Assembly (NCBI RefSeq): GCF_030129945.1 | Contig: NZ_JARRAF010000011.1 | Span: 62,001-126,000, forward strand | Source: Parachitinimonas caeni | Lineage (GTDB): Bacteria > Pseudomonadota > Gammaproteobacteria > Burkholderiales > Chitinimonadaceae | DNA length: 64,000 nt | Reading direction: 5' to 3' | Shown: in pieces, positions 1 through 8,282 of the stretch | Numbering within the stretch: the stretch's first letter is position 1 | Layout: every line of letters starts with the position of its first letter | The notes under the pieces: model-generated | Databases searched by the model: none | Seen by the model: only the letters and a program-made list of their open reading frames with translations | What the model was told of the DNA's origin: nothing | Translations under genes and position numbers: made by a program

Positions 1-465
1 CTGACGGCCGCCAAGCGGGAGCTGCTTGCTGTTCAGATCCGCGAACGGGCCTTGGCGTGGTCGGTGGCGACGGCAACTGTTGCGGAAATCGACCAGCTCA
101 ATATTCTCAAGGCGACCATGCTGGCAATGCAGCGGGCGGTGGCCGGGCTCGCCGTATCGCCTGACAAAGTGCTGATCGACGGCAACCGTTGCCCGACCTT
201 GCCCTATGCCTGTGAGGCCATCGTCAAAGGGGATGCCAAGATCAGGGAAATCTCGGCAGCGTCGATTCTGGCAAAGGTGGCACGGGACGCCGAACTACTG
301 GCGCTTGATCAGCAATATCCCGGCTATGGCTTCGCTGAACACAAAGGCTACCCCACGGCAGCCCACCTGGCGGCGCTGGCAGCGTTGGGGCCCTGCCCAC
401 AGCATCGCACGTCTTTCGGGCCTGTTCGCGCTTGTCTCGGTCAACGCCAGGGGGAGTTGTGGTAG
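1..465 (+). CDS. rnhB: Ribonuclease HII, C-terminal part (5' end outside window)
   Basis: The reading frame is open from base 1, so the start lies upstream and about 154 C-terminal residues are visible. RNase HII is a cytoplasmic endonuclease that cuts the RNA strand of RNA-DNA hybrids and removes misincorporated ribonucleotides. Visible family signatures are EIDQLNIL, the DGNR turn, [13 protein letters not shown] with its conserved Asp, and the C-terminal [14 protein letters not shown] block. The gene ends 237 bases before motA with no obvious terminator. Identification rests on the motif order typical of the family and is firm despite truncation. Confidence 0.95.
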   Translation: MTAAKRELLAVQIRERALAWSVATATVAEIDQLNILKATMLAMQRAVAGLAVSPDKVLIDGNRCPTLPYACEAIVKGDAKIREISAASILAKVARDAELLALDQQYPGYGFAEHKGYPTAAHLAALAALGPCPQHRTSFGPVRACLGQRQGELW

Positions 466-702
466 CGGGCAAGCGCGATCTCACCAGTGAAGGTGGGGTC
501 AGATAAACCTGCAATAAATCAAACCTCTATCGCACACCCCCGTCCCCACCGGCGCGACAAGACCTGCCGCCTGCCGCCAAAAATCGTACCAGCCCGCTAT
601 TTTCTGCATAAAAACCTGCTTACTTGAATTTGTCATTCCCGCAAACCGGCATCTAAACTGGACCTGACATGGTTCCGGCCTTTGCCGGCAAAGGAATGTG
701 CG

Positions 703-1563
703 ATGTTTGTCGTCGTTGGCTACATCTTCATGGTGGTCTGTATTTTTGGGGCCTATGCCGCGCACGGTGGGCACCTGGGTGTGCTGTGGCAGCCATCCGA
801 AATTGTCATCATCTTTGGCGGGGGGCTGGGCGCCATGATTGTGGCGTATGGCGGCACACCGCTGAAGGCAGTGATCAAGGCACTGCCAAGCGTGTTCAAA
901 GGCTCCAAATTCAACAAAAAGTTTTACATGGACTTGTTTGCACTGATGTTTGAAGTGCTGTCCAAGGTCCGCAAAGAAGGCTTGATGTCGATTGAAGGTG
1001 ATGTCGAAGATCCGCACTCCAGTCCCTTATTCAGCAAGTATCCCGCTATCGCACATGATCACCACGTCGTCGAATTCATCACTGACTACTTGCGACTGAT
1101 GGTTGGCGGCAACCTGAATGCCTTCGAAATCGAAAACCTGATGGACGTCGAAATCGAGACTCATCATCACGAGGCGGAAATGCCGGTCAATGCCATTACC
1201 AAACTGGCCGATGGCCTGCCGGCGTTCGGTATTGTTGCGGCGGTGATGGGGGTGGTTCACACCATGGGCTCCTTGCACCTGCCACCTTCGGCACTCGGCC
1301 AGTTGATTGGTGCTGCGCTGGTGGGCACTTTCATGGGGATTTTGCTGGCGTATGGTTTCGTCGGCCCACTGGCAACCGTGCTTGAAATCAAAGTGGCAGA
1401 GAGCACCCGTGTCTTCCAGACAGTCAAGGTGACCTTGCTGGCGAGTCTGAATGGCTACGCACCGCAAGTGGCGGTCGAGTTTGGCCGTAAGGCGCTGGAG
1501 TCGGTACATCGCCCGACCTTCCAGGAGCTTGAACAGTACGTGAAGGAAGCGAAGAGCCGCTGA
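703..1563 (+). CDS. motA: Flagellar motor stator protein MotA
   Basis: This is a 286-residue inner-membrane protein that pairs with MotB to form the proton-driven stator of the flagellar motor. It shows N-terminal hydrophobic segments (about residues 2-20 and 30-50), a charged cytoplasmic loop with RKEGLMSIEG containing the Arg/Glu pair that contacts FliG, and two C-terminal segments carrying the conserved prolines (LPAFGIVAAVMG and VGPLA). An upstream in-frame ATG at 682 exists, but AAGGA sits 8 bases before 703 and the family begins close to the first membrane segment, so 703 is preferred. motB follows after 41 bases. No flagellar structural genes are nearby. Confidence 0.95.
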   Translation: MFVVVGYIFMVVCIFGAYAAHGGHLGVLWQPSEIVIIFGGGLGAMIVAYGGTPLKAVIKALPSVFKGSKFNKKFYMDLFALMFEVLSKVRKEGLMSIEGDVEDPHSSPLFSKYPAIAHDHHVVEFITDYLRLMVGGNLNAFEIENLMDVEIETHHHEAEMPVNAITKLADGLPAFGIVAAVMGVVHTMGSLHLPPSALGQLIGAALVGTFMGILLAYGFVGPLATVLEIKVAESTRVFQTVKVTLLASLNGYAPQVAVEFGRKALESVHRPTFQELEQYVKEAKSR

Positions 1564-1604
1564 TTGATGCTGTGCAGTCCGTTACCGCATAGAGGCAACG
1601 ACCG

Positions 1605-2540
1605 ATGAGTGATGATTCCCAACGGCCCATAATCGTCAAGAAGATCAAAAAGGGGGGGCATGGACACCATGGCGGCGCCTGGAAGATTGCTTATGCAGAC
1701 TTCGTGACGGCGATGATGGCGTTCTTCCTGCTGATGTGGCTATTGGGTTCGGTGACCAAGGGCGACCTGAAGGGGATTGCAGATTACTTCCAGAATCCGT
1801 TCAAGGTTGCGCTGTCGGGGGGGAGTGGTGCCGGTGAGTCGCAGAGTGTGATGCAGGGGGGCGGCAAGGATCTGACCAAGCAGGCGGGTGATTTTCTGCG
1901 CAGCCCGGAGGATGGTAGCCGCCGTCAGTCGAAGCGCGGTGAAGAAGCGACCCGGCTCAAAACGCTGAAGAACAAACTCGACAAGATGATGAGCGACAAG
2001 AGTGGCAGTCTGGCGCAATTCAAGGATCAACTGATTCTTGATCTGACACCGGAAGGGCTGCGTATTCAGATTGTCGATCAGCAAAAGCGCGCCATGTTCA
2101 AAAGTGGTAGTGCCCAGCTGGAGAATTACACCAAGGACATTCTGCACGCGCTGGCGGAAACCTTGAATTCTGTGCCCAATAGTATGAGCTTGTCCGGCCA
2201 CACGGATGCAGCAGGCTTTTCCAGTGGCGATCGTGGCTATAGCAACTGGGAATTGTCGGCAGATCGGGCCAATGCCTCGCGACGCGAGATGATCGTTGGG
2301 GGGTTGAGCGAAGAGAAGGTGCTCCGCGTTGTCGGGTTGGGGTCAGCGGTTCCTTATGATGTGAAAGACCCGCTGAGTCCGATCAACCGGCGTATCAGCA
2401 TCATCGTGTTGACGGAGGATGCCGCAAACGACATTCGCAAGCAGGCTGGCAGCGGTGGTGCCGTCAAGGAAGAGGAATTCGGGGCCATTCCCGCTGAGGC
2501 GGCCAAAACTGCCGAAACAACGGCCAAGCCGGGGCAGTGA
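1605..2540 (+). CDS. motB: Flagellar motor protein MotB (OmpA-like peptidoglycan-binding)
   Basis: The 311-residue partner of MotA anchors the stator to peptidoglycan and carries the proton-binding aspartate. After a Lys/His/Gly-rich cytoplasmic start, the single membrane helix begins AYADFVTAMMAFFLLMWLL, with Asp32 as the channel acid. Residues about 145-270 form the OmpA/MotB domain (FKSGSAQLENYT, LSGHTDAAG, LSADRANASRREM, RVVGLGSA). The Ala/Lys-rich tail is not conserved. A GAGG motif precedes the ATG. The next gene starts 6 bases after the stop, so motAB seems to lead a longer transcript. Confidence 0.95.
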   Translation: MSDDSQRPIIVKKIKKGGHGHHGGAWKIAYADFVTAMMAFFLLMWLLGSVTKGDLKGIADYFQNPFKVALSGGSGAGESQSVMQGGGKDLTKQAGDFLRSPEDGSRRQSKRGEEATRLKTLKNKLDKMMSDKSGSLAQFKDQLILDLTPEGLRIQIVDQQKRAMFKSGSAQLENYTKDILHALAETLNSVPNSMSLSGHTDAAGFSSGDRGYSNWELSADRANASRREMIVGGLSEEKVLRVVGLGSAVPYDVKDPLSPINRRISIIVLTEDAANDIRKQAGSGGAVKEEEFGAIPAEAAKTAETTAKPGQ

Positions 2541-2546
2541 TCGGGC

Positions 2547-3275
2547 ATGACTTCAATACTTCTGCGTGCGGTGTTGGTTCAGATCGTTGCCTGCTTGTTG
2601 GCGACCTTGGCCAGCTGGCTACTTACCGCGCTGTGGCCGTATTGGCTAGTCACGCAGGCGGCCTTTGCTGTGGGGCTGTCTTGGGCGCTGCGTTTGCCAC
2701 GCTGGTGGCTGGTGATTCATGCAGGGTTCTTGCCGTTGGCGGTGCAGGCGCTGCAGTGGCAGCTAGACCCGGTCTGGTATCTGTTGGCTTTTTTGCTGGC
2801 TTGGTTGCTGTTCGGCGCTGTCTACAAAAACCGGGTTCCCCTGTATCTGAGTAACCAAAGGGCGCTGCAGCGCCTGGATGGCTTGATCGCGCCCGGTGCC
2901 AGGGTGGTGGATCTGGGGGCTGGTGTTGGTACGGCGCTCAGTTACCTAGGGCGGCGGCAGGACATTGCCGTGACGGGTGTCGAGCATGCGTGGGTGCCGT
3001 GGCTGTTGGCGAGGTTGCGACTGTTGCTGCAAGGGCGAAAAGTGGGATTGCTACGATCAGATCTGATGCAGGTCGATCTTGGGCAGTTCGATGTGGTGTA
3101 TGCCTTTTTGTCGCCAGCGATCATGCCGGGTCTGTGGCAGAAGGTTCGCAAGGAAATGCAGCCCGGGTCTTTATTGGTCAGCAACAGCTTCGAGGTTCCG
3201 GGCGTGACGCCGACACAGGTGATCACCCTTGATGACTGGCGGCATTCCTCTCTTTTCGTATGGCGGATCGAATGA
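2547..3275 (+). CDS. Membrane-associated class I SAM-dependent methyltransferase
   Basis: A 242-residue protein with about four hydrophobic segments in the first 95 residues, followed by a Rossmann-type methyltransferase domain with motif I VVDLGAGVGTALSYL (near residues 118-132) and a later acidic strand GVEH. The substrate is not evident. The membrane part suggests a lipid, quinone or membrane-protein target, which is inference. It lies 6 bases after motB, and its stop overlaps the next start as ATGA, so it is translationally coupled to the HDOD gene. No methyltransferase of this type is known to me as a standard motAB partner. Confidence 0.7.
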   Translation: MTSILLRAVLVQIVACLLATLASWLLTALWPYWLVTQAAFAVGLSWALRLPRWWLVIHAGFLPLAVQALQWQLDPVWYLLAFLLAWLLFGAVYKNRVPLYLSNQRALQRLDGLIAPGARVVDLGAGVGTALSYLGRRQDIAVTGVEHAWVPWLLARLRLLLQGRKVGLLRSDLMQVDLGQFDVVYAFLSPAIMPGLWQKVRKEMQPGSLLVSNSFEVPGVTPTQVITLDDWRHSSLFVWRIE

Positions 3276-4666
3276 CCGGCTTAGTCAAACCGCGTACCTC
3301 TGCGCCTTCCGATCCTTGGCTGACATTCTGGGCCAAACGCCCGCTCCCCATTCTGCAATCGACGAAGGCTGCGTTGGCCCAATTTTCCGGACGTGCGGAA
3401 ACTGCGCGTGCCAATGAAATCACTGCCATAGTGCTGCGCGACCCGCTCCTGACTGCGCACGCCCTGCGCTTCATCAACCAGCGCCCGAGCGCCAGTCTCG
3501 CCAGCGAAGTCGTGTCGATAGACAATGTGATCATGCTGATGGGCATCAATGCCTTTATCGGCTTTTCCAAGCTGCCGGCAGTCGAGCAGCTGCTGTTGCC
3601 CAAACATGCGCCTCATTACTACCAGCTGCTCAACGAAATCGTTCAGGCCCGCCTGGCAGCCAAGCTAGCCAGAGAGTTTGCCACGCTCCGCTACGATGCA
3701 AGGCTTGATGAAATCCACGTAACGGCCTTGCTGGCTCGTCTGCCCTATATGCTGCGCACCATCGAGCCCGGCCTGCCTGAGGCCGCACCCAGGACAGACC
3801 TGGAACAGGTTGGCGTCAAACTATTCGAGGCGTGGAAGCTGCCTGAGTCGTTCAGCATTCTGCTGGGGGAGTCAGGGGCGACCCAACGTGCCTTGCTGGA
3901 ACAGACAGCGATTCGCCTGGCCACCCGGCTACATACGGGCTGGTGGGATGAGCTGGTTGAGGACGACTTGCGCATTCTGGCCGCAACGCTGGGCATTGAG
4001 CCGCCAGAGGTCTGGCGCATTGTCAGTGGTACCATGCTGAAGATGGCAGCCAAGGATTGGCCGTATCCACAGGTTCCACCGCCTGCCCGCTGGCTGCCGA
4101 TGATCCCCGGCCCCTGGCCCAAACCCAAGGTTGCTGCTGCGCAGGCAGCACCTCGCCAGACCTTGCAGGACATCATGCTGCAATTGGTGCAGGCCGGGGA
4201 AAGCGGCGCCAGTTTCAACCAGATCATGTCGATTGCCATCAAGGCGATTGCCGTGGGTATCGGGATCAAGCGCATCGTGTTTGCCATACTCATGGCCGGG
4301 CATAACTGCCTGAAAACCCGCTATCTGCACGGTGCGCCAAATCAAGACCCCTTGCACGAACTGCAGATTGATCTGACTGCACCGCATATTGTCACCAAGC
4401 TGATGCTCAAGCCGCAGAGCATCTGGCTGAATGCTTCCAACCATGCTCAATATGAATCCATGCTGCCGCGCGGACTGCGGCAGACGATTGGTCCTCACGA
4501 ATTTTTTGCCATGTCTCTGTTTGTTGAAGATAAACCGGTCGGCATTTTTTATGCCGACAACCTGGGTAGTCCCGCCTTGAGCGAGGCGCAATACCATGCG
4601 TTCAAGCAAGTGTGCCTGGTTACCGGCAAGTGCCTGACCCAGCAAGCGCGGAGGGTTGAACGATGA
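3272..4666 (+). CDS. HDOD domain protein with C-terminal GAF-like domain
   Basis: The 464-residue protein has an N-terminal HDOD domain (about residues 15-230) with the family pattern of a conserved helix bundle (ITAIVLRDPLLTAHALRFIN, then VSIDNVIMLMGINAFIGF), and lacks the catalytic HD pair. The C-terminal 170 residues look like a GAF fold (FNQIMSIAIKAIA, FFAMSLFVEDKPVGIFYAD). HDOD proteins usually act in signalling as non-catalytic scaffolds; the partner is unknown here. The ATG at 3272 overlaps the upstream stop and has GGCGGA five bases before it; an ATG at 3260 lacks a Shine-Dalgarno sequence. The next gene also overlaps by ATGA. Confidence 0.8.
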   Translation: MTGLVKPRTSAPSDPWLTFWAKRPLPILQSTKAALAQFSGRAETARANEITAIVLRDPLLTAHALRFINQRPSASLASEVVSIDNVIMLMGINAFIGFSKLPAVEQLLLPKHAPHYYQLLNEIVQARLAAKLAREFATLRYDARLDEIHVTALLARLPYMLRTIEPGLPEAAPRTDLEQVGVKLFEAWKLPESFSILLGESGATQRALLEQTAIRLATRLHTGWWDELVEDDLRILAATLGIEPPEVWRIVSGTMLKMAAKDWPYPQVPPPARWLPMIPGPWPKPKVAAAQAAPRQTLQDIMLQLVQAGESGASFNQIMSIAIKAIAVGIGIKRIVFAILMAGHNCLKTRYLHGAPNQDPLHELQIDLTAPHIVTKLMLKPQSIWLNASNHAQYESMLPRGLRQTIGPHEFFAMSLFVEDKPVGIFYADNLGSPALSEAQYHAFKQVCLVTGKCLTQQARRVER

Positions 4667-5463
4667 CAGCCAGCCATCACAGTGGGCGCGAGGTAATCCA
4701 TTCGCGCCACAATCCCTTGTTCAAACAATTGGTGAAACTGGCCGGCAGCCGACGCGAGCGGGCCAAAGCCGGTTTGGCGCTGCTGGATGGGGTGCATCTG
4801 ATTGAAGCCTGTATCGACGCAGGCTGGCAGCCGGAAAAGCTCGTGGTATCCGAGGCGCTGGATGAAACCCCGCAGCTGGACGAGTGGATCGAGTGCTGCC
4901 ACGGCAAGGCCGTCTGGATGGCTGAAGCCTTGTTCCGTGAGATTACCGAGATGGAATGCCCGACCGGCATTCTGGCCGTGGTGGCGATTCCGGCTGCTGC
5001 CGCACCCAGGCTCGATGGCTGCTGCCTCGCTCTTGATGGCGTGCAGGATCCGGGTAATGTCGGCTCCATCATGCGTACCGCTGCAGCCGCAGGGGTGGAT
5101 CAGGTCTGGCTATCAACCGGCTGTGCCGATGCCTGGTCCCCCAAGGTGTTGCGGGCGGGAATGGGCGTGCATTTTTCCTTGCCTGTGCTGGAGAAGGTGG
5201 ATCTGGTGGCGGCATTGAGCCAGTTTAAAGGCAAGGTAGCGGTTACCAGCTTGAGGCAGGCTACACCGCTTTACGCCACCGACCTGCGCGGCGATTTCGC
5301 GATGGTGATGGGCAGTGAGGGCGGCGGGGTGTCGGCGGCAGTTGATGCGCTGGCTAAAGTCCGGCTGACCATTCCGATGAAGCCGGGGGTTGAGTCACTG
5401 AACGTCGGGGCGGCTACGGCGGTATGCCTGTATGAGCGGATGCGCCAGCAGGAGTATTCCTGA
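4663..5463 (+). CDS. TrmH/SpoU-family RNA 2'-O-ribose methyltransferase
   Basis: A 266-residue SPOUT methyltransferase. Residues 1-95 form a substrate-binding domain (NPLFKQLVKL, ALLDGVHLIEA) and the catalytic domain carries the three SpoU motifs: LDGVQDPGNVGSIMRTA, MGSEGGG, and IPMKPGVESLNVGAATAV. It should methylate a ribose 2'-hydroxyl in rRNA or tRNA, but the exact nucleotide cannot be told from sequence. RlmB proper usually has a different N-terminus, so I leave the symbol blank. It overlaps the HDOD gene by ATGA and ends the operon 94 bases before a strong terminator. Confidence 0.9.
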   Translation: MTASHHSGREVIHSRHNPLFKQLVKLAGSRRERAKAGLALLDGVHLIEACIDAGWQPEKLVVSEALDETPQLDEWIECCHGKAVWMAEALFREITEMECPTGILAVVAIPAAAAPRLDGCCLALDGVQDPGNVGSIMRTAAAAGVDQVWLSTGCADAWSPKVLRAGMGVHFSLPVLEKVDLVAALSQFKGKVAVTSLRQATPLYATDLRGDFAMVMGSEGGGVSAAVDALAKVRLTIPMKPGVESLNVGAATAVCLYERMRQQEYS

Positions 5464-5556
5464 CCCCGGTTGAAAAATGGGCGATGGATTGCCTGGTTCG
5501 AGCTGATCTGCCTATCAAGAGGCAGCCACATCCGGCGTCGAGTTAGCGGGTAAAAC

Positions 5557-5587
5557 CATGGCGGCCACTTGGCCGCCATGTTTTTTT
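5557..5587 (+). terminator. Rho-independent terminator after the motA-to-trmH-type operon
   Basis: The arms 5557-5566 and 5571-5580 (CATGGCGGCC and GGCCGCCATG) form a 10-bp GC-rich stem with an ACTT loop, followed by seven T residues. It sits between convergent genes, so it may also limit read-through from the minus strand, although the T tract serves the plus strand only. Confidence 0.9.
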
Positions 5588-5605
5588 AGAGCCGCATTGC
5601 AGGCA

Positions 5606-6535
5606 TCAGGTCTGCGGTAACCAGCGGGCGCGAAGGCTGCGCAAGGCGGCCATCAGCTGGCGTCCTGAGTCACTATTGGCTTGCATGACGACATTGCCAG
5701 CCAGGCACAGGGCGATGCCGGCAAAGCTGGTCAGGTGCCAGACATAGCCTTCAAACAAGCTGGAGAGCAATAGCGCGATGATGGGTGTCAACACGATCGA
5801 ATAGGCAGCCTTGGCCGCCCCGATGCGTCCGACCAGGGTCAGATATGCCGCAAAGGCGATGATGGAGCCGAATATCGACAGATAGACCAGCGAGCTGATG
5901 TACCGGAGCGAGGTGTCGAAGGTCAGCGACTGCCCGCTTGCCAGGGTGTAAAGCACGCTGGCGGTGCCACCGTAGAGCATGCCGAAGCCGATGGTCGGCA
6001 ACAGGGGTAGCTGAGCTTGCTGATTGCGTTGGGATACCAGATTGCCCAGCGAGGCGACGCAGGTGGAAGCCAGACCAATACCAACGCCCAACCAGGCATT
6101 TTCGCCATTCACATGGGTCAACTCGGGCCAGAACACCAAGGCGACGCCTGCGGTACCCATTGCCGCCCCCAGAACGGAGCGCCGGCTGATCGGCTTGCCA
6201 AAGGCCAGACGCATGCCCACCAGATTCAATACCACGATAACGGAGAACAGCACTGCAACCAGCCCCGAGCTGACATACCGTTCCGCCTGATAAACCAGCA
6301 TGTAATTGAGTCCGAACAGAAACAGCCCTTGTGTCGCCATCCAGCCATGTTCACGCAAGCGGAAGGCCAGTTTCTCGCCTTTGGCCGCGCACCAGATCAG
6401 CAACAGGCTGCCAGCCAGCAGAAAGCGATAAGCCACCGATGCCGAGGTAGGCACCGTTCCGTACTGGAAAGTAATGGCCAGCCAGGTTGAGCCCCAGATG
6501 ACGACAGTGATGAGGTAAAGCAAATAGCTGGGCAT
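5606..6535 (-). CDS. EamA/DMT-superfamily permease
   Basis: A 309-residue inner-membrane protein with about ten hydrophobic helices arranged as two EamA repeats. The N-terminal signature VVIWGSTWLAITFQYG and the second-repeat end TPIIALLLSSLFEG are typical of drug/metabolite transporters of the RhaT/YedA type. Members export amino acids, metabolites or xenobiotics; the substrate is not predictable here. The ATG has GGAAG about 8 bases upstream. It is monocistronic, converging on the TrmH-type gene, and its upstream flank is occupied by a foldback repeat. Confidence 0.85.
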   Translation of the reverse strand: MPSYLLYLITVVIWGSTWLAITFQYGTVPTSASVAYRFLLAGSLLLIWCAAKGEKLAFRLREHGWMATQGLFLFGLNYMLVYQAERYVSSGLVAVLFSVIVVLNLVGMRLAFGKPISRRSVLGAAMGTAGVALVFWPELTHVNGENAWLGVGIGLASTCVASLGNLVSQRNQQAQLPLLPTIGFGMLYGGTASVLYTLASGQSLTFDTSLRYISSLVYLSIFGSIIAFAAYLTLVGRIGAAKAAYSIVLTPIIALLLSSLFEGYVWHLTSFAGIALCLAGNVVMQANSDSGRQLMAALRSLRARWLPQT

Positions 6536-6696
6536 GGCTGTTCTTCCGATTGATTTTTGAATTTGATAGGGACATAGCCATGGCAGATTAGGCCGAATGG
6601 ATAGGAATCAACAGCAACGGCCGGTCAGAACGCCGCATGGCTGTATTGTTAAACAGGCCGTGACGGTTATTCGCGAGCCTGTGTCAACGGAACCTA

Positions 6697-6860
6697 GCCG
6701 CCTGTCGGACTTTCGAAGCGCGGGCGGAATTCACGGGTTGAACAGCCCAGGTTTGCTGGCTTTTTCGTTGCATAGGCTCACTATGCGCCTCAAAAAGCCA
6801 GCAAAACGGGTCTCGTTCCCCCGTGTTTCCGCCTCCGCGCCCGAAAGTCTGACAGGCTGC
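6697..6860. mobile_element. MITE-like foldback element flanked by TA
   Basis: The two halves of this 164-bp non-coding segment are imperfect inverted copies of each other over about 80 bp. Outer ends read GCCGCCTGTCGGACTTTCG at the left and, inverted, GCAGCCTGTCAGACTTTCG at the right. Inner arms at 6751-6764 and 6792-6805 pair perfectly (TTTGCTGGCTTTTT), and the centre GCATAG/CTATGC closes on a GCTCA loop. TA flanks both ends (6695-6696 and 6861-6862), as expected for a TA target duplication. The right junction makes the stop codon of the dioxygenase gene. No transposase is present. Confidence 0.7.
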
Positions 6861-7642
6861 TAGCCAATACGGACGGCGGGGATTGCGGCGGTGCGGGTGC
6901 CGGGTATCGCCTCGTTATCCTGTGTGTGGTAGCTCATTACCAGCGACAGCTTGGTCTGCGTGGTCTGGTTGTTGCCGGCGGCGTGAAAGGTCGCGCTATG
7001 GAAAAACACGACATCGCCCGCTTCCAGAGACGGGAACACCGCTGTGGCAATCAAGCGTTGGCTTTCCGGCAGATCGGTGCGCAGAAAAGTGCGTTCGTCG
7101 AAGTATTCCGCTGGTAGATTGACCCGATGGCTACCTGGAATGAAGCCCAGGCAGCCGTTTTCAGGAAACTCCCGCCCCAAGGCCAGCCACACGGATACCA
7201 GATTGCTCTCTTTGAAGCTCCAGTATCGGATGTCCCGATGCCAAAGCGTCTTGCTGGAGTAGCTGGGTTGCTTGGTCATCAAACTGTTGTGGTGGGCCTG
7301 GGTCAGGGCGATCGGCTTATCGCCCAGCAACTGCCGGACTTTGGTGGTCATGGCCGGATAGTGTGCCCAGTGCCGGAAGGCTTCGTCACGCTGATAGACC
7401 TGCAGCAGGCGCCGGATGGTGCGCCCACCCTCCGCTTCGCGAGATTCGGGCGAGCCGGGGTAATGCAAGTCCGCTTCATATTCCACTGGCGCCAGCCCTG
7501 CGGCGAGCCCTGCTCGCGCTGCCTCGGCCACGGCGTTGCGCATTGCTGCATCTGCCAGCCCTCGCACAATCAGAAAGCCTTGTTCGGCAAATTGTTGAAC
7601 TTCGGTATCGGAAAGTAACAAGGAGGTGTTGAGATCAGACAT
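6860..7642 (-). CDS. Phytanoyl-CoA dioxygenase family Fe(II)/2-oxoglutarate oxygenase
   Basis: A 260-residue protein of the PhyH family. The metal triad is visible as HRD in LWHRDIRYWSF (His and Asp) and the distal His in FFHSATFHAAGNN. Further family marks are the cofactor-binding region ENGCLGFIPGSHRV and the N-terminal FAEQGFLIVRGL. Such enzymes hydroxylate small molecules using O2 and 2-oxoglutarate; no neighbour reveals the substrate. The TAG stop is formed by the end of the adjacent foldback element and its flanking TA, so the native C-terminus may have been altered by the insertion. Confidence 0.85.
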   Translation of the reverse strand: MSDLNTSLLLSDTEVQQFAEQGFLIVRGLADAAMRNAVAEAARAGLAAGLAPVEYEADLHYPGSPESREAEGGRTIRRLLQVYQRDEAFRHWAHYPAMTTKVRQLLGDKPIALTQAHHNSLMTKQPSYSSKTLWHRDIRYWSFKESNLVSVWLALGREFPENGCLGFIPGSHRVNLPAEYFDERTFLRTDLPESQRLIATAVFPSLEAGDVVFFHSATFHAAGNNQTTQTKLSLVMSYHTQDNEAIPGTRTAAIPAVRIG

Positions 7643-7699
7643 GGCGGCAGTGACTTGAAACAGGGTTGATGGGGCAGAGAACGGTTTAGTTTAGTGTTA

Positions 7700-8073
7700 G
7701 GCGCTGTTGACGTTTTGTTTCCGGTCGCGCCGGGCCGAGTTTTGGGGCAGGGCGAGGCAGGATGAGTGCAGTTTAGCGAGCTAAATAAGCGAACGCTAAC
7801 GACGCCATGCCCCAAAAATCGACCCGGCCTTGCGTGGCTGTTGCCGCAAAGCGGCTTACAGCCACGGCATCCCCCTTGCGGGGGCGGAGGGTTTCGCCGG
7901 ATTTGGGCCTGCTGCCGCGTTGACTGCCAGGCTGTTGGCTTGCAATGCAAGCCTTACAGCCTGTGCGCCCAGACGGGAAATCGCGTGGCTTATCACTAAG
8001 CGGCGCGCTTTTTGCCTTGCAGCAGGCCCAAATCCGACGAAACGCGATCCGGAAATAAAACGTCAACAGAGCC
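7700..8073. mobile_element. Structured interspersed repeat, full-length copy A, TA-flanked
   Basis: A 374-bp non-coding element with 25-bp terminal inverted repeats matching at 23 positions (core GGCKCTGTTGACGTTTT). TA flanks it at 7698-7699 and 8074-8075. Inside are several strong foldbacks: a perfect 17-bp pair at 7899-7915 and 8019-8035, a hairpin at 7833-7866, another at 7930-7961 with a 7-bp stem around AAT, and the pair GAGTTTTGGGGC / GCCCCAAAAATC. Its left third recurs in diverged form at 11.0, 39.6, 45.6 and 53.3 kb, and its right end also at 53.2 kb. An open frame crosses it, but the translation resembles no protein. Confidence 0.7.
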
Positions 8074-8282
8074 TAATTGAAGAAGACATTCGGCCAAGGC
8101 ACGGCCGGATAAAGGGGCTGATGGCGCAGATCTTCACCTCAGCTTCGCTCAGCCTGCTGGGTAGACCTGCCGCGTTGCAGGAAATTCATCGCCAGGCCGA
8201 AATTTGCTGGGAGGTAAAGGGACTCGCACATTGGCGGCAACAGGTTCATAGTGCCGGGTTTTGCCTGACATCGTGGCGAATT

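Noticed and set aside
620-702. A sigma28-type promoter before motA
   Set aside because: A TAAA occurs near 652, but no GCCGATAA-like -10 follows at the right spacing.
6597-6863. An 88-codon open frame on the plus strand
   Set aside because: It runs through the foldback element, has no homologous pattern and no ribosome site.
7830-8282. N-terminal extension of the MarR protein by about 150 codons
   Set aside because: The sequence is repeat copy A and its flank; translated residues resemble no protein and MarR proteins are about 150 residues.
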